Positions 41,615-52,692 are shown, counted from the stretch's first letter. The stretch is 64,000 nucleotides of DNA from Limosilactobacillus sp. (GCF_022651205.1 NZ_JALCQI010000002.1:58902-122901), one strand, 5' to 3'. Numbers and translations are program-made. The notes: generated from the sequence alone by a model not told the origin.

Positions 41615-41639
41615 GTGTGTTGTGTATGCTGATGTGACA

Positions 41640-41886
41640 TGGTCGAGGAGTTCACCACGACCGCTTCTACTGCAACAGAGTCTAGATCGGCTCGCCCTAA
41701 CCTTCCTCGAGTTTCTAAGCTACAGAGTCGAGGACTGTTCGCCACGACCGCTTCTACTGCAACATGGCCTAGATCGGCTCGCCCTAACCTTCCTCGAGCT
41801 AACGACCTCCACCTCCGACGGCAAAACGCCGTTCGGTGGAGAAATCGTTAGCCACCGGAAGGTTTTAACGGGCTCGCACTCTTTTT
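41640..41886 (-). repeat. structured 3'UTR element, copy A (after fhs), with duplicated tail
   Basis: Sense: TAG-AAAAAGAGTGCGAGCCCGTTAAAACCTTCCGGTGGCTAACGATTTCTCCACCGAACGGCGTTTTGCCGTCGGAGGTGGAGGTCGTTAGCTCGAGGAAGGTTAGGGCGAGCC... Confidence 0.8.
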
Positions 41887-43545
41887 CTAGAACAACCCCT
41901 TTATTTTTCCTTGGGCGTCGATGGACATGTTAACGGCAGCGGGAGTCTTGGAAAGGCCGGGCATGGTCATCATGTTACCTGAAAGGGCAACGATGAAGCC
42001 GGCACCGAGCTTCGGAACGAATTCACGAATATGGAAGGTGAAGTCGGTTGGAGCACCAAGTTGAGTTTGGTCATCAGTAAATGAATACTGAGTCTTGGCA
42101 ATGCAGACGGGAAGATCATTCCAGCCAAACTTAGCGAATTGTTTTAATTGCTTCTTGGCCTTCTTGCTAAACGAAACTTCTTTGGCTCCATAAATTGTTT
42201 TGGCAATTGTGTTTACCTTTTCTTCAATTGAGTCACTAATATCATAAAGTGGCTTAAAATCGCTTTGTTGATCGGCTAAGCGGACAACTTCTTTAGCAAG
42301 CGCTTGGGTACCTTGTCCACCTTTAGCCCAACTATCAGCAACGACAACGTTAACGCCAAGCCGCTTACAATTATCCTCAATAAATTTAACCTCGGCATCG
42401 GTATCATTAATAAAGTGGTTAATTGCAACTACTACCGGCAAGCCATAGCGTTGCATATTCTTAATGTGCCGGTTTAAGTTAACAATTCCCTTTTCCAATG
42501 CAGGAAGTTGTTCTTCTTTAATTTCATCAAGGCTGGCACCACCGTTATATTCAAGTGCTCGAACCGTTGCAACGATCACAATTGCATCTGGGTTCTTCCC
42601 CAATACAGGACGCTTAATATCAAGGAACTTCTCGGCACCTAAGTCAGCACCAAAGCCAGCTTCTGTAACGGTATAATCAGCTAACTTCAAAGCAGTTTGG
42701 GTCGCTAAGATACTGTTACAACCATGAGCAATATTAGCAAATGGTCCCCCGTGAACAATTGCAGGCGTGTGATCAAGCGTTTGAACGAGGTTTGGCTTGA
42801 TTGCGTCTTTCAATAAAATGGTGATGGCATCCTCAAAGCCAAGTTGGCCAACTGTTACTGGTTCCCGATCATAAGTGTAACCAACAACGATCTTACTAAT
42901 CCGCTTCTTGAGATCCATTAAGTCTGTTGAGAGACACAGGATTGCCATTAACTCTGAAGCAGCCGTAATATCGAATCCGGTTTGACGCGGAATTCCTTGC
43001 ATAATTCCACCAAGACCAGTAATAACGTTCCGTAGTGCTCGATCATTAACATCCTCAACCCGCTTCCAAATAATTCGTCGTGGATCTAGATTTAGCTTGT
43101 TATCCCGCATGACATAATTATCAATCAAAGCAGCCAAGGTATTATTAGCACTAGTTAACGCATGAAGGTCACCGGTAAAGTGCAAATTGATGTCTTCCAT
43201 CGGAATTACCTGACTGTAACCTCCACCAGTAGCACCACCTTTAATTCCAAAAACGGGTCCCATTGATGGTTCACGCATTGCAATAATCGTTTGATGGTTT
43301 AATTGGTTTAAGGCATCCCCTAGTCCAACGAGAACTGTTGACTTTCCTTCACCAGCTGGAGTCGGATTGATTGACGTCACAAGAACTAACTTATGCTTTT
43401 TTCCGGCCTTTTCAGCAACGGGTAATGAAATCTTAGCTTTGTACTTACCATATTGTTCAATTTGGTCATCACTTAAATCAATCGACTCAGCAATCTGATT
43501 AATCGGCTTAAGGGTGGCTTGATCAGCAATCTCTATATCTGTCAT
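41887..43545 (-). CDS. fhs: formate-tetrahydrofolate ligase
   Basis: [47 protein letters not shown]. Confidence 0.97.
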   Translation of the reverse strand: MTDIEIADQATLKPINQIAESIDLSDDQIEQYGKYKAKISLPVAEKAGKKHKLVLVTSINPTPAGEGKSTVLVGLGDALNQLNHQTIIAMREPSMGPVFGIKGGATGGGYSQVIPMEDINLHFTGDLHALTSANNTLAALIDNYVMRDNKLNLDPRRIIWKRVEDVNDRALRNVITGLGGIMQGIPRQTGFDITAASELMAILCLSTDLMDLKKRISKIVVGYTYDREPVTVGQLGFEDAITILLKDAIKPNLVQTLDHTPAIVHGGPFANIAHGCNSILATQTALKLADYTVTEAGFGADLGAEKFLDIKRPVLGKNPDAIVIVATVRALEYNGGASLDEIKEEQLPALEKGIVNLNRHIKNMQRYGLPVVVAINHFINDTDAEVKFIEDNCKRLGVNVVVADSWAKGGQGTQALAKEVVRLADQQSDFKPLYDISDSIEEKVNTIAKTIYGAKEVSFSKKAKKQLKQFAKFGWNDLPVCIAKTQYSFTDDQTQLGAPTDFTFHIREFVPKLGAGFIVALSGNMMTMPGLSKTPAAVNMSIDAQGKIKGLF

Positions 43546-43579
43546 TTCAATCCGCTCCTATCTAAAATACGAACTTTTT

Positions 43580-43625
43580 ATAAAAAAGCACCGTTAAAGT
43601 TAAGAAATAACTCTTACGGTGTCTA
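43580..43625 (-). terminator. terminator after PIN/TRAM gene
   Basis: CACCGTAAGAGTTATTTCTTAACTTTAACGGTGCTTTTTT on minus strand. Confidence 0.7.
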
Positions 43626-43656
43626 GAATATCTGATTATTCTGTATTTGTAAACCA

Positions 43657-44817
43657 CTATTTAGTCTTATTACTAGATTTTGTGGTTTTTTGGTCGTGAT
43701 CTGCTGACTCGCTATTTTTTTCGTTAATCCCCCGTTGTGAATGGAGCGGGCGAGCAAAGATCATTCGTCCAGCATCGGTTTGCAATGCACTAGTGACCTC
43801 AACTTCAATCCGCTTATTCATAAAGTAGCGACCATCCTCAACCACGACCATCGTTCCATCATCAAGGTAGGCAACACCCTGTTGTCGCTCGGTCCCGTTC
43901 TTAACAACGACGACATTTAGCGTCTCACCAGGGAGCACTCGTGGACGAAGCGACTTCGCTAAGTTATTAATATTCAAGACCTGAACATTTTGGAATTGAA
44001 TAACCTTATTTAAGTTATAGTCGTTAGTGACGATCACTCCGTTAACTTTTTTGGCTAACGCAATCAGCTTACTATCAACTTCTGGAATATCCTCAAAGTC
44101 ACCATCATACATTTCAATCGGCACAATCTTTTCCTTTCGTAACTTATTCAAAATGTCTAAGCCACGACGACCACGGACTCGCTTAATGCTTTCGCCAGAA
44201 TCCGCAATGTATTGAAGCTCATAAAGGACAAAGTTGGGAACTAGCAATGTTCCTTCAAGAAAACCGGTTTTAACTAAATCGTAAATTCGACCATCAATTA
44301 AAATGTTCGTATCCAAGATCTTGTAATGATGGTAATTCTCATCCTTCTGGTCAATTACTTGCGTATTCGAGTTCTTTGGCCGAACACGGTGTCCAGATAA
44401 GAGGTTCTTCCAATCGTCCAATCGTGTGGTCCCGATCCGATAACCAAAATAGCTAAAGACAATCATTAACAGGATCGGTAAGACGTTGTTAACAACTGGG
44501 ATCCCGGTTCGCCAAAGCGGAATGGAAATCAAAACCGCTAATACTAAACTGACAATTGTTAGCAGTGTTCCGAAGAATAGATATACTGGGCTTAACTTTG
44601 TCAGGCTTTTTTCAATCCTGACAACAAGTTGTTCAGTTGGCTTTGCAAGTGGCAAGGACAACAAGAAGAAAATAAGTGCCCCTAGAATAACGTCAATAAA
44701 GACAAATAATGCGTCACTTAAATGAATATTGATCAAGTCCCAAAATAATGGCAAATAATAGAAGCCAATTGCAGCCCCAACAACTACATATATCAATCGA
44801 ATAATTCGTTTTCGCAT
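43657..44817 (-). CDS. yacL: PIN/TRAM-domain membrane protein (YacL-like)
   Basis: KILDTNILIDGRIYDLVKTGFLEG; TM N-terminus; next to radA. Confidence 0.93.
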   Translation of the reverse strand: MRKRIIRLIYVVVGAAIGFYYLPLFWDLINIHLSDALFVFIDVILGALIFFLLSLPLAKPTEQLVVRIEKSLTKLSPVYLFFGTLLTIVSLVLAVLISIPLWRTGIPVVNNVLPILLMIVFSYFGYRIGTTRLDDWKNLLSGHRVRPKNSNTQVIDQKDENYHHYKILDTNILIDGRIYDLVKTGFLEGTLLVPNFVLYELQYIADSGESIKRVRGRRGLDILNKLRKEKIVPIEMYDGDFEDIPEVDSKLIALAKKVNGVIVTNDYNLNKVIQFQNVQVLNINNLAKSLRPRVLPGETLNVVVVKNGTERQQGVAYLDDGTMVVVEDGRYFMNKRIEVEVTSALQTDAGRMIFARPLHSQRGINEKNSESADHDQKTTKSSNKTK

Positions 44818-44837
44818 TTTACAACCCTCCTTTATAT

Positions 44838-46226
44838 TTAGCCTAGTGCAAGTCGTAATGCTTGACGTAAGGTGGTCACACCAATAACTTCAATCCCCGT
44901 TGGTGCTTGCCAGCCCTTCAAGTTATTTTTAGGGACAAAGATCCGTTTAAAGCCAAGTTTTTGGGCTTCAGCAACTCGTTGTTCGATCCGGTTAACCCGA
45001 CGAATCTCACCCGTTAAACCAACTTCACCCACAAAGGCATCTGTTGCTTGAGTCCCCTTATCACGATAGCTTGATGCAATACTAATTGCGATCGCCAAGT
45101 CAATTGCTGGTTCATCTAGCTTTACACCACCAGCAGCTTTAAGGTAGGCATCTTGATTCTGCAACATTAAGTTTGCCCGCTTTTCAAGTACTGCCATAAT
45201 CAATGATACCCGATTTCTGTTCAAACCGGTAGCGGTTCGCTGGGCGTTACCATAAACAGTCGGTGTCACCAATGCTTGGATTTCAACCAAAATTGGTCGG
45301 GTTCCCTCTAGTGAAACCACAACAGCTGAACCAGTTGCGTCCTTTAAACGTTCCTCAAGGAAAATCTCTGAAGGATTTTGAACTTCTGATAGGCCATTCG
45401 TATGCATCTCAAAAATCCCAAGCTCATTTGTCGAACCAAAACGGTTTTTTACGGACCTCAAGATTCTGTACGTATGGTGGAGATCTCCTTCAAAATAAAG
45501 AACCGTATCCACCATGTGTTCCAAGATCTTCGGTCCAGCAATTGCACCACCCTTAGTAACGTGTCCCACAACAAAGATGGTAATGTTATTGCTCTTGGCA
45601 ATTTGCATCAATTGTGCCGTCACTTCACGAATCTGGGAAACACTTCCGATTGCTGATGTAACATCAGTTGCTTGCATCGTTTGAACGGAATCAATCACAA
45701 CATACTCTGGCTTTAACTCTCGGATAGTGTCCTTGATGCTATCCATATTTGTTTCTGGATAAATATAGAAGTCATCTGCAGCGACATCTAACCGTTCCGC
45801 CCGCATTTTAATTTGGGTGGCACTCTCTTCACCGGAAACGTATAAAACACGGTGGTGCTCACTTGAAAGCTGCCCCGAAACTTGAAGAAGTAGTGTGGAT
45901 TTTCCAATTCCGGGATCACCACCAATAAGGATTAGTGAGCCGGGGACAATTCCACCACCAAGAACCCTGTTTAATTCATTCAGCTTAGTTTTTACCCGTG
46001 GCGTTTCATGACTATTAATCTCACCGATTTTTTGTGGTTTTGCGACTAATCCAGTTAAAGTCGTCGTTGGTCTTTTGGTGCTTGCACTGGTGCTCGAAGA
46101 TTGAACCTGTTCTTCAACTAACGTATTCCATTCACCACAATTTGGGCACCTCCCCAAATAACGTGGCGAACTATAACCACAATTTTGGCAAACATACTGT
46201 GTCTTAACTCTGGCCATTAATGCCAT
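44838..46226 (-). CDS. radA: DNA repair protein RadA
   Basis: [59 protein letters not shown]. Confidence 0.97.
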   Translation of the reverse strand: MALMARVKTQYVCQNCGYSSPRYLGRCPNCGEWNTLVEEQVQSSSTSASTKRPTTTLTGLVAKPQKIGEINSHETPRVKTKLNELNRVLGGGIVPGSLILIGGDPGIGKSTLLLQVSGQLSSEHHRVLYVSGEESATQIKMRAERLDVAADDFYIYPETNMDSIKDTIRELKPEYVVIDSVQTMQATDVTSAIGSVSQIREVTAQLMQIAKSNNITIFVVGHVTKGGAIAGPKILEHMVDTVLYFEGDLHHTYRILRSVKNRFGSTNELGIFEMHTNGLSEVQNPSEIFLEERLKDATGSAVVVSLEGTRPILVEIQALVTPTVYGNAQRTATGLNRNRVSLIMAVLEKRANLMLQNQDAYLKAAGGVKLDEPAIDLAIAISIASSYRDKGTQATDAFVGEVGLTGEIRRVNRIEQRVAEAQKLGFKRIFVPKNNLKGWQAPTGIEVIGVTTLRQALRLALG

Positions 46227-46389
46227 CCTTTCTTTTATTTATCTTACTTACTAACAACGATCCTGAAATAAAAGTGCGCCCTACCAATCACTTTTTTTAA
46301 GCGTATTGGACCGCTCCACCAGCAAAAATTTAGCCGATTTTGGAAAAATTCGCCTAAATTTATTCCGATTTTATTCAGGATTTGCTATA

Positions 46390-46926
46390 TTACTTTTTGG
46401 TTGAGCCGAAACCGCCGACCCGCTGTGCGAGTGGTTGTTTTTCATCATCAGCAATGAGGAATGGCATAAAGATTCCTTGGCCGATTCGCTCACCTTTCTT
46501 TATGTGGTAATCTGTCAAGCCATAGTTAATGAGTTGAATAAGGATTTCACCCTCATTACTATCGTTGTCATAATAATCCGCATCCACAATTCCGATACCG
46601 TTTGGCAAGATTAATCGGCGCTTCAGCGGACCGCTAGAACGATTTGCTAGTAGCAAAAATTCATCATCTTGCATATAAGCCTTAATACCAGTTGGTACAA
46701 GGTACGGTTTAAGACATTGATCAGCGTTTTTAAGCTCATCATCAGTCACCTTTGACTGTTGGTGTAGTTTCCACAGGATCTTGAGAAAGTTTCCTTTCCA
46801 GATTGAGGGAAGGACAAAATCCTCCGCAGCTTCAAAATCATAGCCCGCCGCACTAGCTGTCTGCCGGCTTGGTAAATGAAGTCCCTGATCCCGTTTACGA
46901 GAAACAATCTTAAATCCGCGTTTCAT
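46390..46926 (-). CDS. dut: dUTP diphosphatase-like
   Basis: PSRQTASAAGYDFEAAEDF; NRSSGPLKRRLILPNGIGIVDADYYDN; QRVGGFGSTKK. Confidence 0.9.
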   Translation of the reverse strand: MKRGFKIVSRKRDQGLHLPSRQTASAAGYDFEAAEDFVLPSIWKGNFLKILWKLHQQSKVTDDELKNADQCLKPYLVPTGIKAYMQDDEFLLLANRSSGPLKRRLILPNGIGIVDADYYDNDSNEGEILIQLINYGLTDYHIKKGERIGQGIFMPFLIADDEKQPLAQRVGGFGSTKK

Positions 46927-47030
46927 TTATATCACCTAATCCTTTTTATAAACTATCTACTTATTATAAAATAGATATAGGATTTATGGTATTGCTTTAC
47001 AATGAATTGATTCAGAACGGATGTGGTCAA

Positions 47031-47324
47031 ATGGATTACAAGGTTGAGGAAAACCGGATTATCGCAAGTGATGAAAAGCAACCCTTTGTTGGCGAGATTA
47101 GTTTCCCGAAAGTAACGGGGGAATCTGATCGGGTAGTCGTTGAACGAGTTTTCGTTCATCCTGACTATCGGGGTCAAGGAATTGCGGCAGAGTTAGTAAG
47201 CCGGTTTGTTAAATATGCCACTGCACAACAACTAACCGTTAAATTAATGTGTCCCTATGCTGTAAAACAGTTCAAGGCACATCCTGAATACCAACATTTA
47301 CTGTTACCTGAAGATCGTTTCTAA
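47031..47324 (+). CDS. GNAT-like N-acetyltransferase
   Basis: VERVFVHPDYRGQGIAAELVSRFVKYAT; short YjdJ-like GNAT. Confidence 0.85.
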   Translation: MDYKVEENRIIASDEKQPFVGEISFPKVTGESDRVVVERVFVHPDYRGQGIAAELVSRFVKYATAQQLTVKLMCPYAVKQFKAHPEYQHLLLPEDRF

Positions 47325-47342
47325 AACTTAAGGAGGAAACTC

Positions 47343-48035
47343 ATGAATCAAGATGAGCTAAAACAACAAGTTGGCCGTGAAGCTGTTAAGTATATCCACC
47401 CAGGAATGGTTGTCGGTCTCGGAACTGGGACTACCGTTCATTGCTTAGTAGAAGCTCTTGGCGAACGCGTTAAGAATGGCGATTTAACAGATATTGTCTG
47501 TGTTACTACTTCGAACAGGACTACCCGTCAAGCTCAAGGTCTTGGAATCAAGGTTGAAGAAATTGATGATGTTGATCATATCGATCTAACCATTGACGGT
47601 GCTGATGAAATTAGTGACGATTTTCAAGGAATTAAAGGCGGCGGTGGCGCGCTTCTTTGGGAAAAGATCGTTTCAAATTACTCCGATCACGTAATGTGGA
47701 TCGTTGACGAATCAAAATTAGTCCACCACCTTGGTGCTTTCCCATTACCAGTTGAAGTAACCCCATACGGAAGCCAACACCTCTTTACTAAGCTGGCTCG
47801 GCGTGGTTATAACCCAACATGGCGGATGCTTCCAGATAACAGCGATAAGTTCCGGACACACCAACGAAACTTCATCATTGACTTGCATCTTGAAGACATC
47901 AACGACCCATTTGCTCTCCACGAAGAATTAATCGGGATGGTTGGCTTAATTGAAGATGGCTTATTCTTAAACCAAGTAAATGATGTTCTTGTGGGAACCC
48001 AAAATGGGTCAAAGTTCCTTCATGCCCGTCCATAA
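47343..48035 (+). CDS. rpiA: ribose-5-phosphate isomerase A
   Basis: [48 protein letters not shown]. Confidence 0.97.
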   Translation: MNQDELKQQVGREAVKYIHPGMVVGLGTGTTVHCLVEALGERVKNGDLTDIVCVTTSNRTTRQAQGLGIKVEEIDDVDHIDLTIDGADEISDDFQGIKGGGGALLWEKIVSNYSDHVMWIVDESKLVHHLGAFPLPVEVTPYGSQHLFTKLARRGYNPTWRMLPDNSDKFRTHQRNFIIDLHLEDINDPFALHEELIGMVGLIEDGLFLNQVNDVLVGTQNGSKFLHARP

Positions 48036-48054
48036 TATACACAACAGTAAAAAT

Positions 48055-48112
48055 TAAAAATGATCTTAAAAGAGATCGAGAAATTCAAAATTTCTCGATC
48101 TCTTTTTCATTT
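48055..48112. terminator. bidirectional terminator
   Basis: aaaagagatcgagaaattcaaaatttctcgatctcttttt. Confidence 0.75.
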
Positions 48113-48117
48113 CCCCA

Positions 48118-49005
48118 TTATTTACTAGCAGCGTATTTAAGAACTAAATCCCATAGTTTTTTCTTAGCAGGTGACAAGATCTCGTTATGACGGGCAACCA
48201 GAGAAAGGTGAAATAACGGTTGACCTTGATCCGTTAACGAAAGATTGACTAGTCGATCGTTAGGCGTAATCGCTAATTTAGTTAAAAAAGAAATTCCCAA
48301 GTTTTCCGCAACCATATTTTTGATGATATGAATATCGTTGGTCCTGTAAATTACTTGAGGTCGGATATGTGCCCCACGACACATCTTTCTGAAGGCTTTT
48401 TCGTGGATAAAGTCAGCATCTGGTAAGATAAACTGTTGTCCTTTAAGATCACTAAAACTCAGGGCTGCCCTGTCTGCTAATTGATTATCCCGACTCATTA
48501 TAATTTGAAACGGGTATTGATCTAGTTCCTTAACTAATAGTTCTGGCTGTTGAAGAGAACTAGCCGAACCCAATAGTGCCATATCAAGTTCACCCCGTAG
48601 CAACATTTGTAACAAACTTTCCGAGCCTGCTTCCGTAACTTCGAGCTTATCAATTAGACGCGCCCGCAACAATTCGGGAGTAAGCGGTGGGAAATAATAA
48701 TTACCGATAATCGGTGGTAAGCCAAACCGAATCTTATTTAATTTGGCGTTTTCAATTTCTTCGCGGGCAACAGTTAATTCATTCAAAATAGTTCGCACAT
48801 GTTGAGCGTACTGTTGGCCAATCCGGGTAACCTCAATTTGGTGGTGGACATGATCACGAACAAAGAAGGTCGTTCCGTACTCTTCCTCTAGTCGGTTAAT
48901 CGCCATTGTGATCGTTGGCTGACTAACGTGAAAGTGCTCAGCAACCACCGAAAAATTTTTCTTTTTTACTAGTTCAATAAAATATTCTAAATCTTTAATT
49001 TTCAT
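48118..49005 (-). CDS. LysR-family regulator (MleR-like)
   Basis: MKIKDLEYFIELVKKKNFSVVAEHFHVSQPTITMAINRLEEEYGTTFFVRD; divergent from mleS. Confidence 0.9.
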   Translation of the reverse strand: MKIKDLEYFIELVKKKNFSVVAEHFHVSQPTITMAINRLEEEYGTTFFVRDHVHHQIEVTRIGQQYAQHVRTILNELTVAREEIENAKLNKIRFGLPPIIGNYYFPPLTPELLRARLIDKLEVTEAGSESLLQMLLRGELDMALLGSASSLQQPELLVKELDQYPFQIIMSRDNQLADRAALSFSDLKGQQFILPDADFIHEKAFRKMCRGAHIRPQVIYRTNDIHIIKNMVAENLGISFLTKLAITPNDRLVNLSLTDQGQPLFHLSLVARHNEILSPAKKKLWDLVLKYAASK

Positions 49006-49052
49006 TTTTGTCCTTAAAATCAGTCTTTAATTTGGGTGTATCAATTTTATTT

Positions 49053-49095
49053 ATAGGATAACACATATTTGACTATAAACTTACGTTATCCCTAT
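49053..49095. promoter_or_regulatory. putative LysR operator in the mleR-mleS intergenic region
   Basis: ATAGGATAAC-N22-GTTATCCCTAT inverted repeat. Confidence 0.5.
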
Positions 49096-49138
49096 CATTA
49101 AAATTACAAATAACCAAATTAAAGGAGATCCTTGAATA

Positions 49139-50758
49139 ATGACAGATGCAATGGCGATTCTTAATAATCCATTTATAAATAAGGGAACCGCATTTACCAT
49201 GGAGGAACGCAAACGGTTGGGCTTAATTGGTACTCTTCCACCGCGTGTTAAGACAATCGAAGAACAAGAAGCTGATACCTACGCACTTTACGAGAGTAAG
49301 TCATCACGAATTGAAAAGCGTCACTTCTTGATGGAAGTTTTCAACGCTAACCGAACACTTTTCTTTTACTTAATGGAGAAACACATTACTGAAATGATGC
49401 CAATCGTTTATGATCCCGTCATTGCAGAATCAATCGAAAAATATAATGAACGTTACCTTCGCCCTCAAGATGCTGTTTACCTTTCCGTTAAACATCCAGA
49501 GGACATTAAGGAAAGCTTGCAAAACGTTAGCGCTGATCGTGATATTCGCCTGATTGTTGTTACCGACTCACAGGGGATCCTCGGAATTGGTGACTGGGGT
49601 GTTGATGGCGTGGACATCGCTGTTGGGAAGTTAATGGTTTATACCGCAGCCGCTGGTGTTAATCCTTCCCAAGTTCTGCCGATTTCTATTGATGCCGGAA
49701 CTGACAATGAAACCTTGTTAAATGATCCTAACTATCTTGGTGAACGTCATCACCGAATTACTGGTCAAGAATATTTTGACTTTATTGATCGGTTTGTCGA
49801 CACCGTTGAAGAACTTTACCCAAAGAGTCTCTTACACTTTGAGGATTTTGGTCGGGGAACGGCAGCACGAATTCTTGATAAGTACCACGATCGAATTTTG
49901 ACCTTTAATGATGATATTCAAGGAACCGGGATTATCGCCCTTGCTGGAGTCCTCGGTGCACTAAATATTTCCAAAGAAAAGTTGGCTGACCAAAAATTCT
50001 TAACGTTCGGTGCCGGAAGTGCCGGAATGGGAATCGCTAAAATGTTGTTTGACGAGTTGGTTCGGCAAGGAATGGATCCGACTGAAGCTAAGAAGCACTT
50101 CTACCTAGTCGACAAGCAAGGCCTTCTCTTTGACGATACTGAAGGCTTAACACCTAAGCAAAAGCCATTTACTCGCCAACGAAGCGAATTTACTAACGCT
50201 GATGAACTAACGAACTTAGCAGCAGTTGTTAAGGCAATCCACCCAACAGTAATGATCGGGACATCTACACAACCCGGAACTTTTACTGAAGAAATCGTTA
50301 AGGAAATGGCTGCTCATACTGAACGCCCAATCATTTTCCCTCTTTCAAACCCAACTAAGCTTGCGGAAGCACGGGCAGATGATCTTCTAAAATGGACAGA
50401 TGGTAAAGCACTAGTCGCTACCGGTATTCCAGTCGAAGATATTGACTACAACGGGGTAACCTATAATATTGGCCAGGCCAACAACGCTTTAATTTATCCA
50501 GGAGTTGGCTTTGGGGCAATTGCAACTGAAGCAAAGCAAATCAATAATGCGATGCTTGCAGCTGCTGCCCATTCCCTTGTCGGCTTGGTTGACCCCAATC
50601 AACCTGGTGCTGCGGTTCTTCCTCCTGTTAAGGATATGGCAAAGTTCTCCAAGACGGTTGCCATTGCGGTTGCCCAATCCGCAATCGATCAAGGCCTTTC
50701 ATCTGCCAAGGATGCTCAAAAAGCAGTCGAAAAGATGACCTGGGAAGCAAAATATTAA
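49139..50758 (+). CDS. mleS: malolactic enzyme
   Basis: [57 protein letters not shown]. Confidence 0.93.
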   Translation: MTDAMAILNNPFINKGTAFTMEERKRLGLIGTLPPRVKTIEEQEADTYALYESKSSRIEKRHFLMEVFNANRTLFFYLMEKHITEMMPIVYDPVIAESIEKYNERYLRPQDAVYLSVKHPEDIKESLQNVSADRDIRLIVVTDSQGILGIGDWGVDGVDIAVGKLMVYTAAAGVNPSQVLPISIDAGTDNETLLNDPNYLGERHHRITGQEYFDFIDRFVDTVEELYPKSLLHFEDFGRGTAARILDKYHDRILTFNDDIQGTGIIALAGVLGALNISKEKLADQKFLTFGAGSAGMGIAKMLFDELVRQGMDPTEAKKHFYLVDKQGLLFDDTEGLTPKQKPFTRQRSEFTNADELTNLAAVVKAIHPTVMIGTSTQPGTFTEEIVKEMAAHTERPIIFPLSNPTKLAEARADDLLKWTDGKALVATGIPVEDIDYNGVTYNIGQANNALIYPGVGFGAIATEAKQINNAMLAAAAHSLVGLVDPNQPGAAVLPPVKDMAKFSKTVAIAVAQSAIDQGLSSAKDAQKAVEKMTWEAKY

Positions 50759-50856
50759 TTGAGTTTTATTGCGAGACTAAAAAGCCATAGTCTCGCTTTT
50801 CTGTTTTTAAATCACTATAATATTAAGTAATACTTATTTAAGGAGCGTGAACTATT

Positions 50857-52197
50857 GTGAGTTTTAATATTACTGACTCAGCAATTAATGATTTTCATCG
50901 CGATTACCATAACCGAAAAGAAAGCAGTGTCCTTGAAAATGCCGTTACTAAGAACGGTGTTAACGCTGCTAGTTTTAATTGGCATTCAATTGCTGATAAC
51001 GACCCGCATTTTTCAATTGATCTCAAGACAGGGGATGTTGCTGACCAAAAACAATCTGGTCGTTGCTGGATGTTTGCTGCCCTAAACACAATGCGTCATG
51101 ACATGCAACACCGGTTCAACCTACCAGATAACTTTGAACTTTCTCAATCCTACCAATTCTTCTGGGATAAGTTTGAAAAGGCCAATTACTTTTACGAAAA
51201 CGTTATTAAAACCGCAAGTCTCCCTACTGGTGACCGCAAGATCGATTGGTTAATGGAAGCTCCACAATCTGATGGTGGCCAATGGGATATGCTCTGTGCC
51301 CTAATTGAAAAGTATGGGGTAATGCCAAAGTCCGCAATGCCTGAATCATTTAATTCAAACCGTTCTAACGGAATTAACTCCCTACTAAATAACAAGCTTC
51401 GCCACGATGCCGTAATTCTTCGGAAGATGATTAACGAAGATCACGCTACTGAAGAAGCCGTTACTGCTAAACGGAAGGAAATGTTAAATGACGTTTACCG
51501 GATGCTAGCATATGCTTTTGGTGAACCAGCTAGTCATTTTGACTTTGAATACCGGACAAAGAAGGATAATGAATTTCACCATGACGAAAACATTACGCCA
51601 CAAGAATTCTTTAAGAAGTACGTTGGCTGGAACCTAGATGACTATATTTCAATCATTCAAGCGCCAACTGCTGATAAGGAATACTACAAGACTTATACTA
51701 TCGATATGCTTGGCAATGTCGTTGGTGGACGGCAAATCAAGCACCTTAACCTACCAATGGCCGAATTTAAAAAGCTCGCAATCGATCAACTAAAAGCTGG
51801 CGAAAGTGTTTGGTTTGGTTCGGATGTCGTTAAATACTCCGAAACTAAGCTTGGGATCATGGCCCTTAACACCTACGACTATTCTCAACTATTCGATACC
51901 GACCTTGACATGACCAAGGCCGACGCACTTGATTACAGTCAAAGTATGATGGATCACGCAATGGTCCTTACTGGTGTTGATCTAGTAAACGACCAGCCAA
52001 CTAAGTGGAAAGTCGAAAATTCCTGGGGACCAAAAGTCGGAACTAAGGGATATTTTGTAATGAGCGATGCCTGGATGGATAAATACTGCTACCAAATCGT
52101 CGTTAACAAGAAATACCTTAGTGACAAACTCAAGCAGGCCCAAGCCCAAGATCCCATCGTCCTCAAGCCCTGGGACCCAATGGGAACGTTGGCATAG
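50857..52197 (+). CDS. pepC: aminopeptidase C (bleomycin hydrolase family)
   Basis: VADQKQSGRCWMFAALNTMRHD; MMDHAMVLTGVD; WKVENSWGPKVGTKGYFVMSDAWMD. Confidence 0.97.
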   Translation: MSFNITDSAINDFHRDYHNRKESSVLENAVTKNGVNAASFNWHSIADNDPHFSIDLKTGDVADQKQSGRCWMFAALNTMRHDMQHRFNLPDNFELSQSYQFFWDKFEKANYFYENVIKTASLPTGDRKIDWLMEAPQSDGGQWDMLCALIEKYGVMPKSAMPESFNSNRSNGINSLLNNKLRHDAVILRKMINEDHATEEAVTAKRKEMLNDVYRMLAYAFGEPASHFDFEYRTKKDNEFHHDENITPQEFFKKYVGWNLDDYISIIQAPTADKEYYKTYTIDMLGNVVGGRQIKHLNLPMAEFKKLAIDQLKAGESVWFGSDVVKYSETKLGIMALNTYDYSQLFDTDLDMTKADALDYSQSMMDHAMVLTGVDLVNDQPTKWKVENSWGPKVGTKGYFVMSDAWMDKYCYQIVVNKKYLSDKLKQAQAQDPIVLKPWDPMGTLA

Positions 52198-52565
52198 GAA
52201 AAAGAGTGCGAGCCAGCAGAGGACTTGCGGTTGGTTAACGATTTCTTCTGGCGAGGGCGTGACTTGTCACGTCTAGCCAGAAGGTCGTTAACTCTAGCAA
52301 GTCCCTGGCGAGCAGATCTAGGCTGTGTAATAGTAGAAGGAAACTCGGGCGAAGCGCAGTGGCTGAGTGGCTTTTGTCATCAACAAGTTGATAGCCAAAA
52401 ACCTACTCATCCTTGCGTGGGTTCACAGACGAAATTGATAAATCAATTTCTGGTTCACTCCAACGTTTTGACTATGCTGCAGTAGAAACTCGGACAAGAC
52501 ACAGCACAATTTCTCCCTCCTGGATACTAAAAGCATCTAGGAGGGAGTTTGTTATCTACATTCAG
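52198..52565 (+). repeat. structured 3'UTR element, copy B (after pepC), compound
   Basis: TAG-GAAAAAGAGTGCGAGCC...GGACTTGcggttGGTTAACGATTTCTTCTGGC...GCCAGAAGGTCGTTAACtctagCAAGTCC...GGCGAGC; second C-like hairpin acaaTTTCTCCCTCCTggatactaaaagcatcTAGGAGGGAGTTTGTT at about 52508-52557. Confidence 0.7.
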
Positions 52566-52655
52566 AATATCTATCATTAAATTTCAATAATAGATTGACA
52601 TTTATTTCTAATTAGAATATGATACCTGTAACTTCAAACGAAAGGAACGATTGTT

Positions 52656-52688
52656 ATGTTAAAGCAACTTTGGCAAGCCTGGCGCTGA
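52656..52688 (+). CDS. trp leader peptide MLKQLWQAWR (two Trp codons)
   Basis: GAAAGGAACGATTGTT-ATGTTAAAGCAACTTTGGCAAGCCTGGCGCTGA, followed by competing hairpins and a terminator upstream of trpB. Confidence 0.75.
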   Translation: MLKQLWQAWR

Positions 52689-52692
52689 CTAA

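Noticed and set aside
41455-41933. ORFs at 41455..41745 (-), 41613..41933 (+), 41639..41851 (+)
   Set aside because: They read through the structured repeat element and terminators; translations share repeat-derived RPNLPRxS-type peptides, no protein-like character.
41887-43560. THF or other riboswitch upstream of fhs
   Set aside because: Only ~35 nt lie between the upstream terminator and the fhs start; no room for an aptamer.
52067-52485. ORFs 52067..52276 and 52225..52485 (+)
   Set aside because: Out-of-frame pepC end plus the repeat element; no independent coding support.
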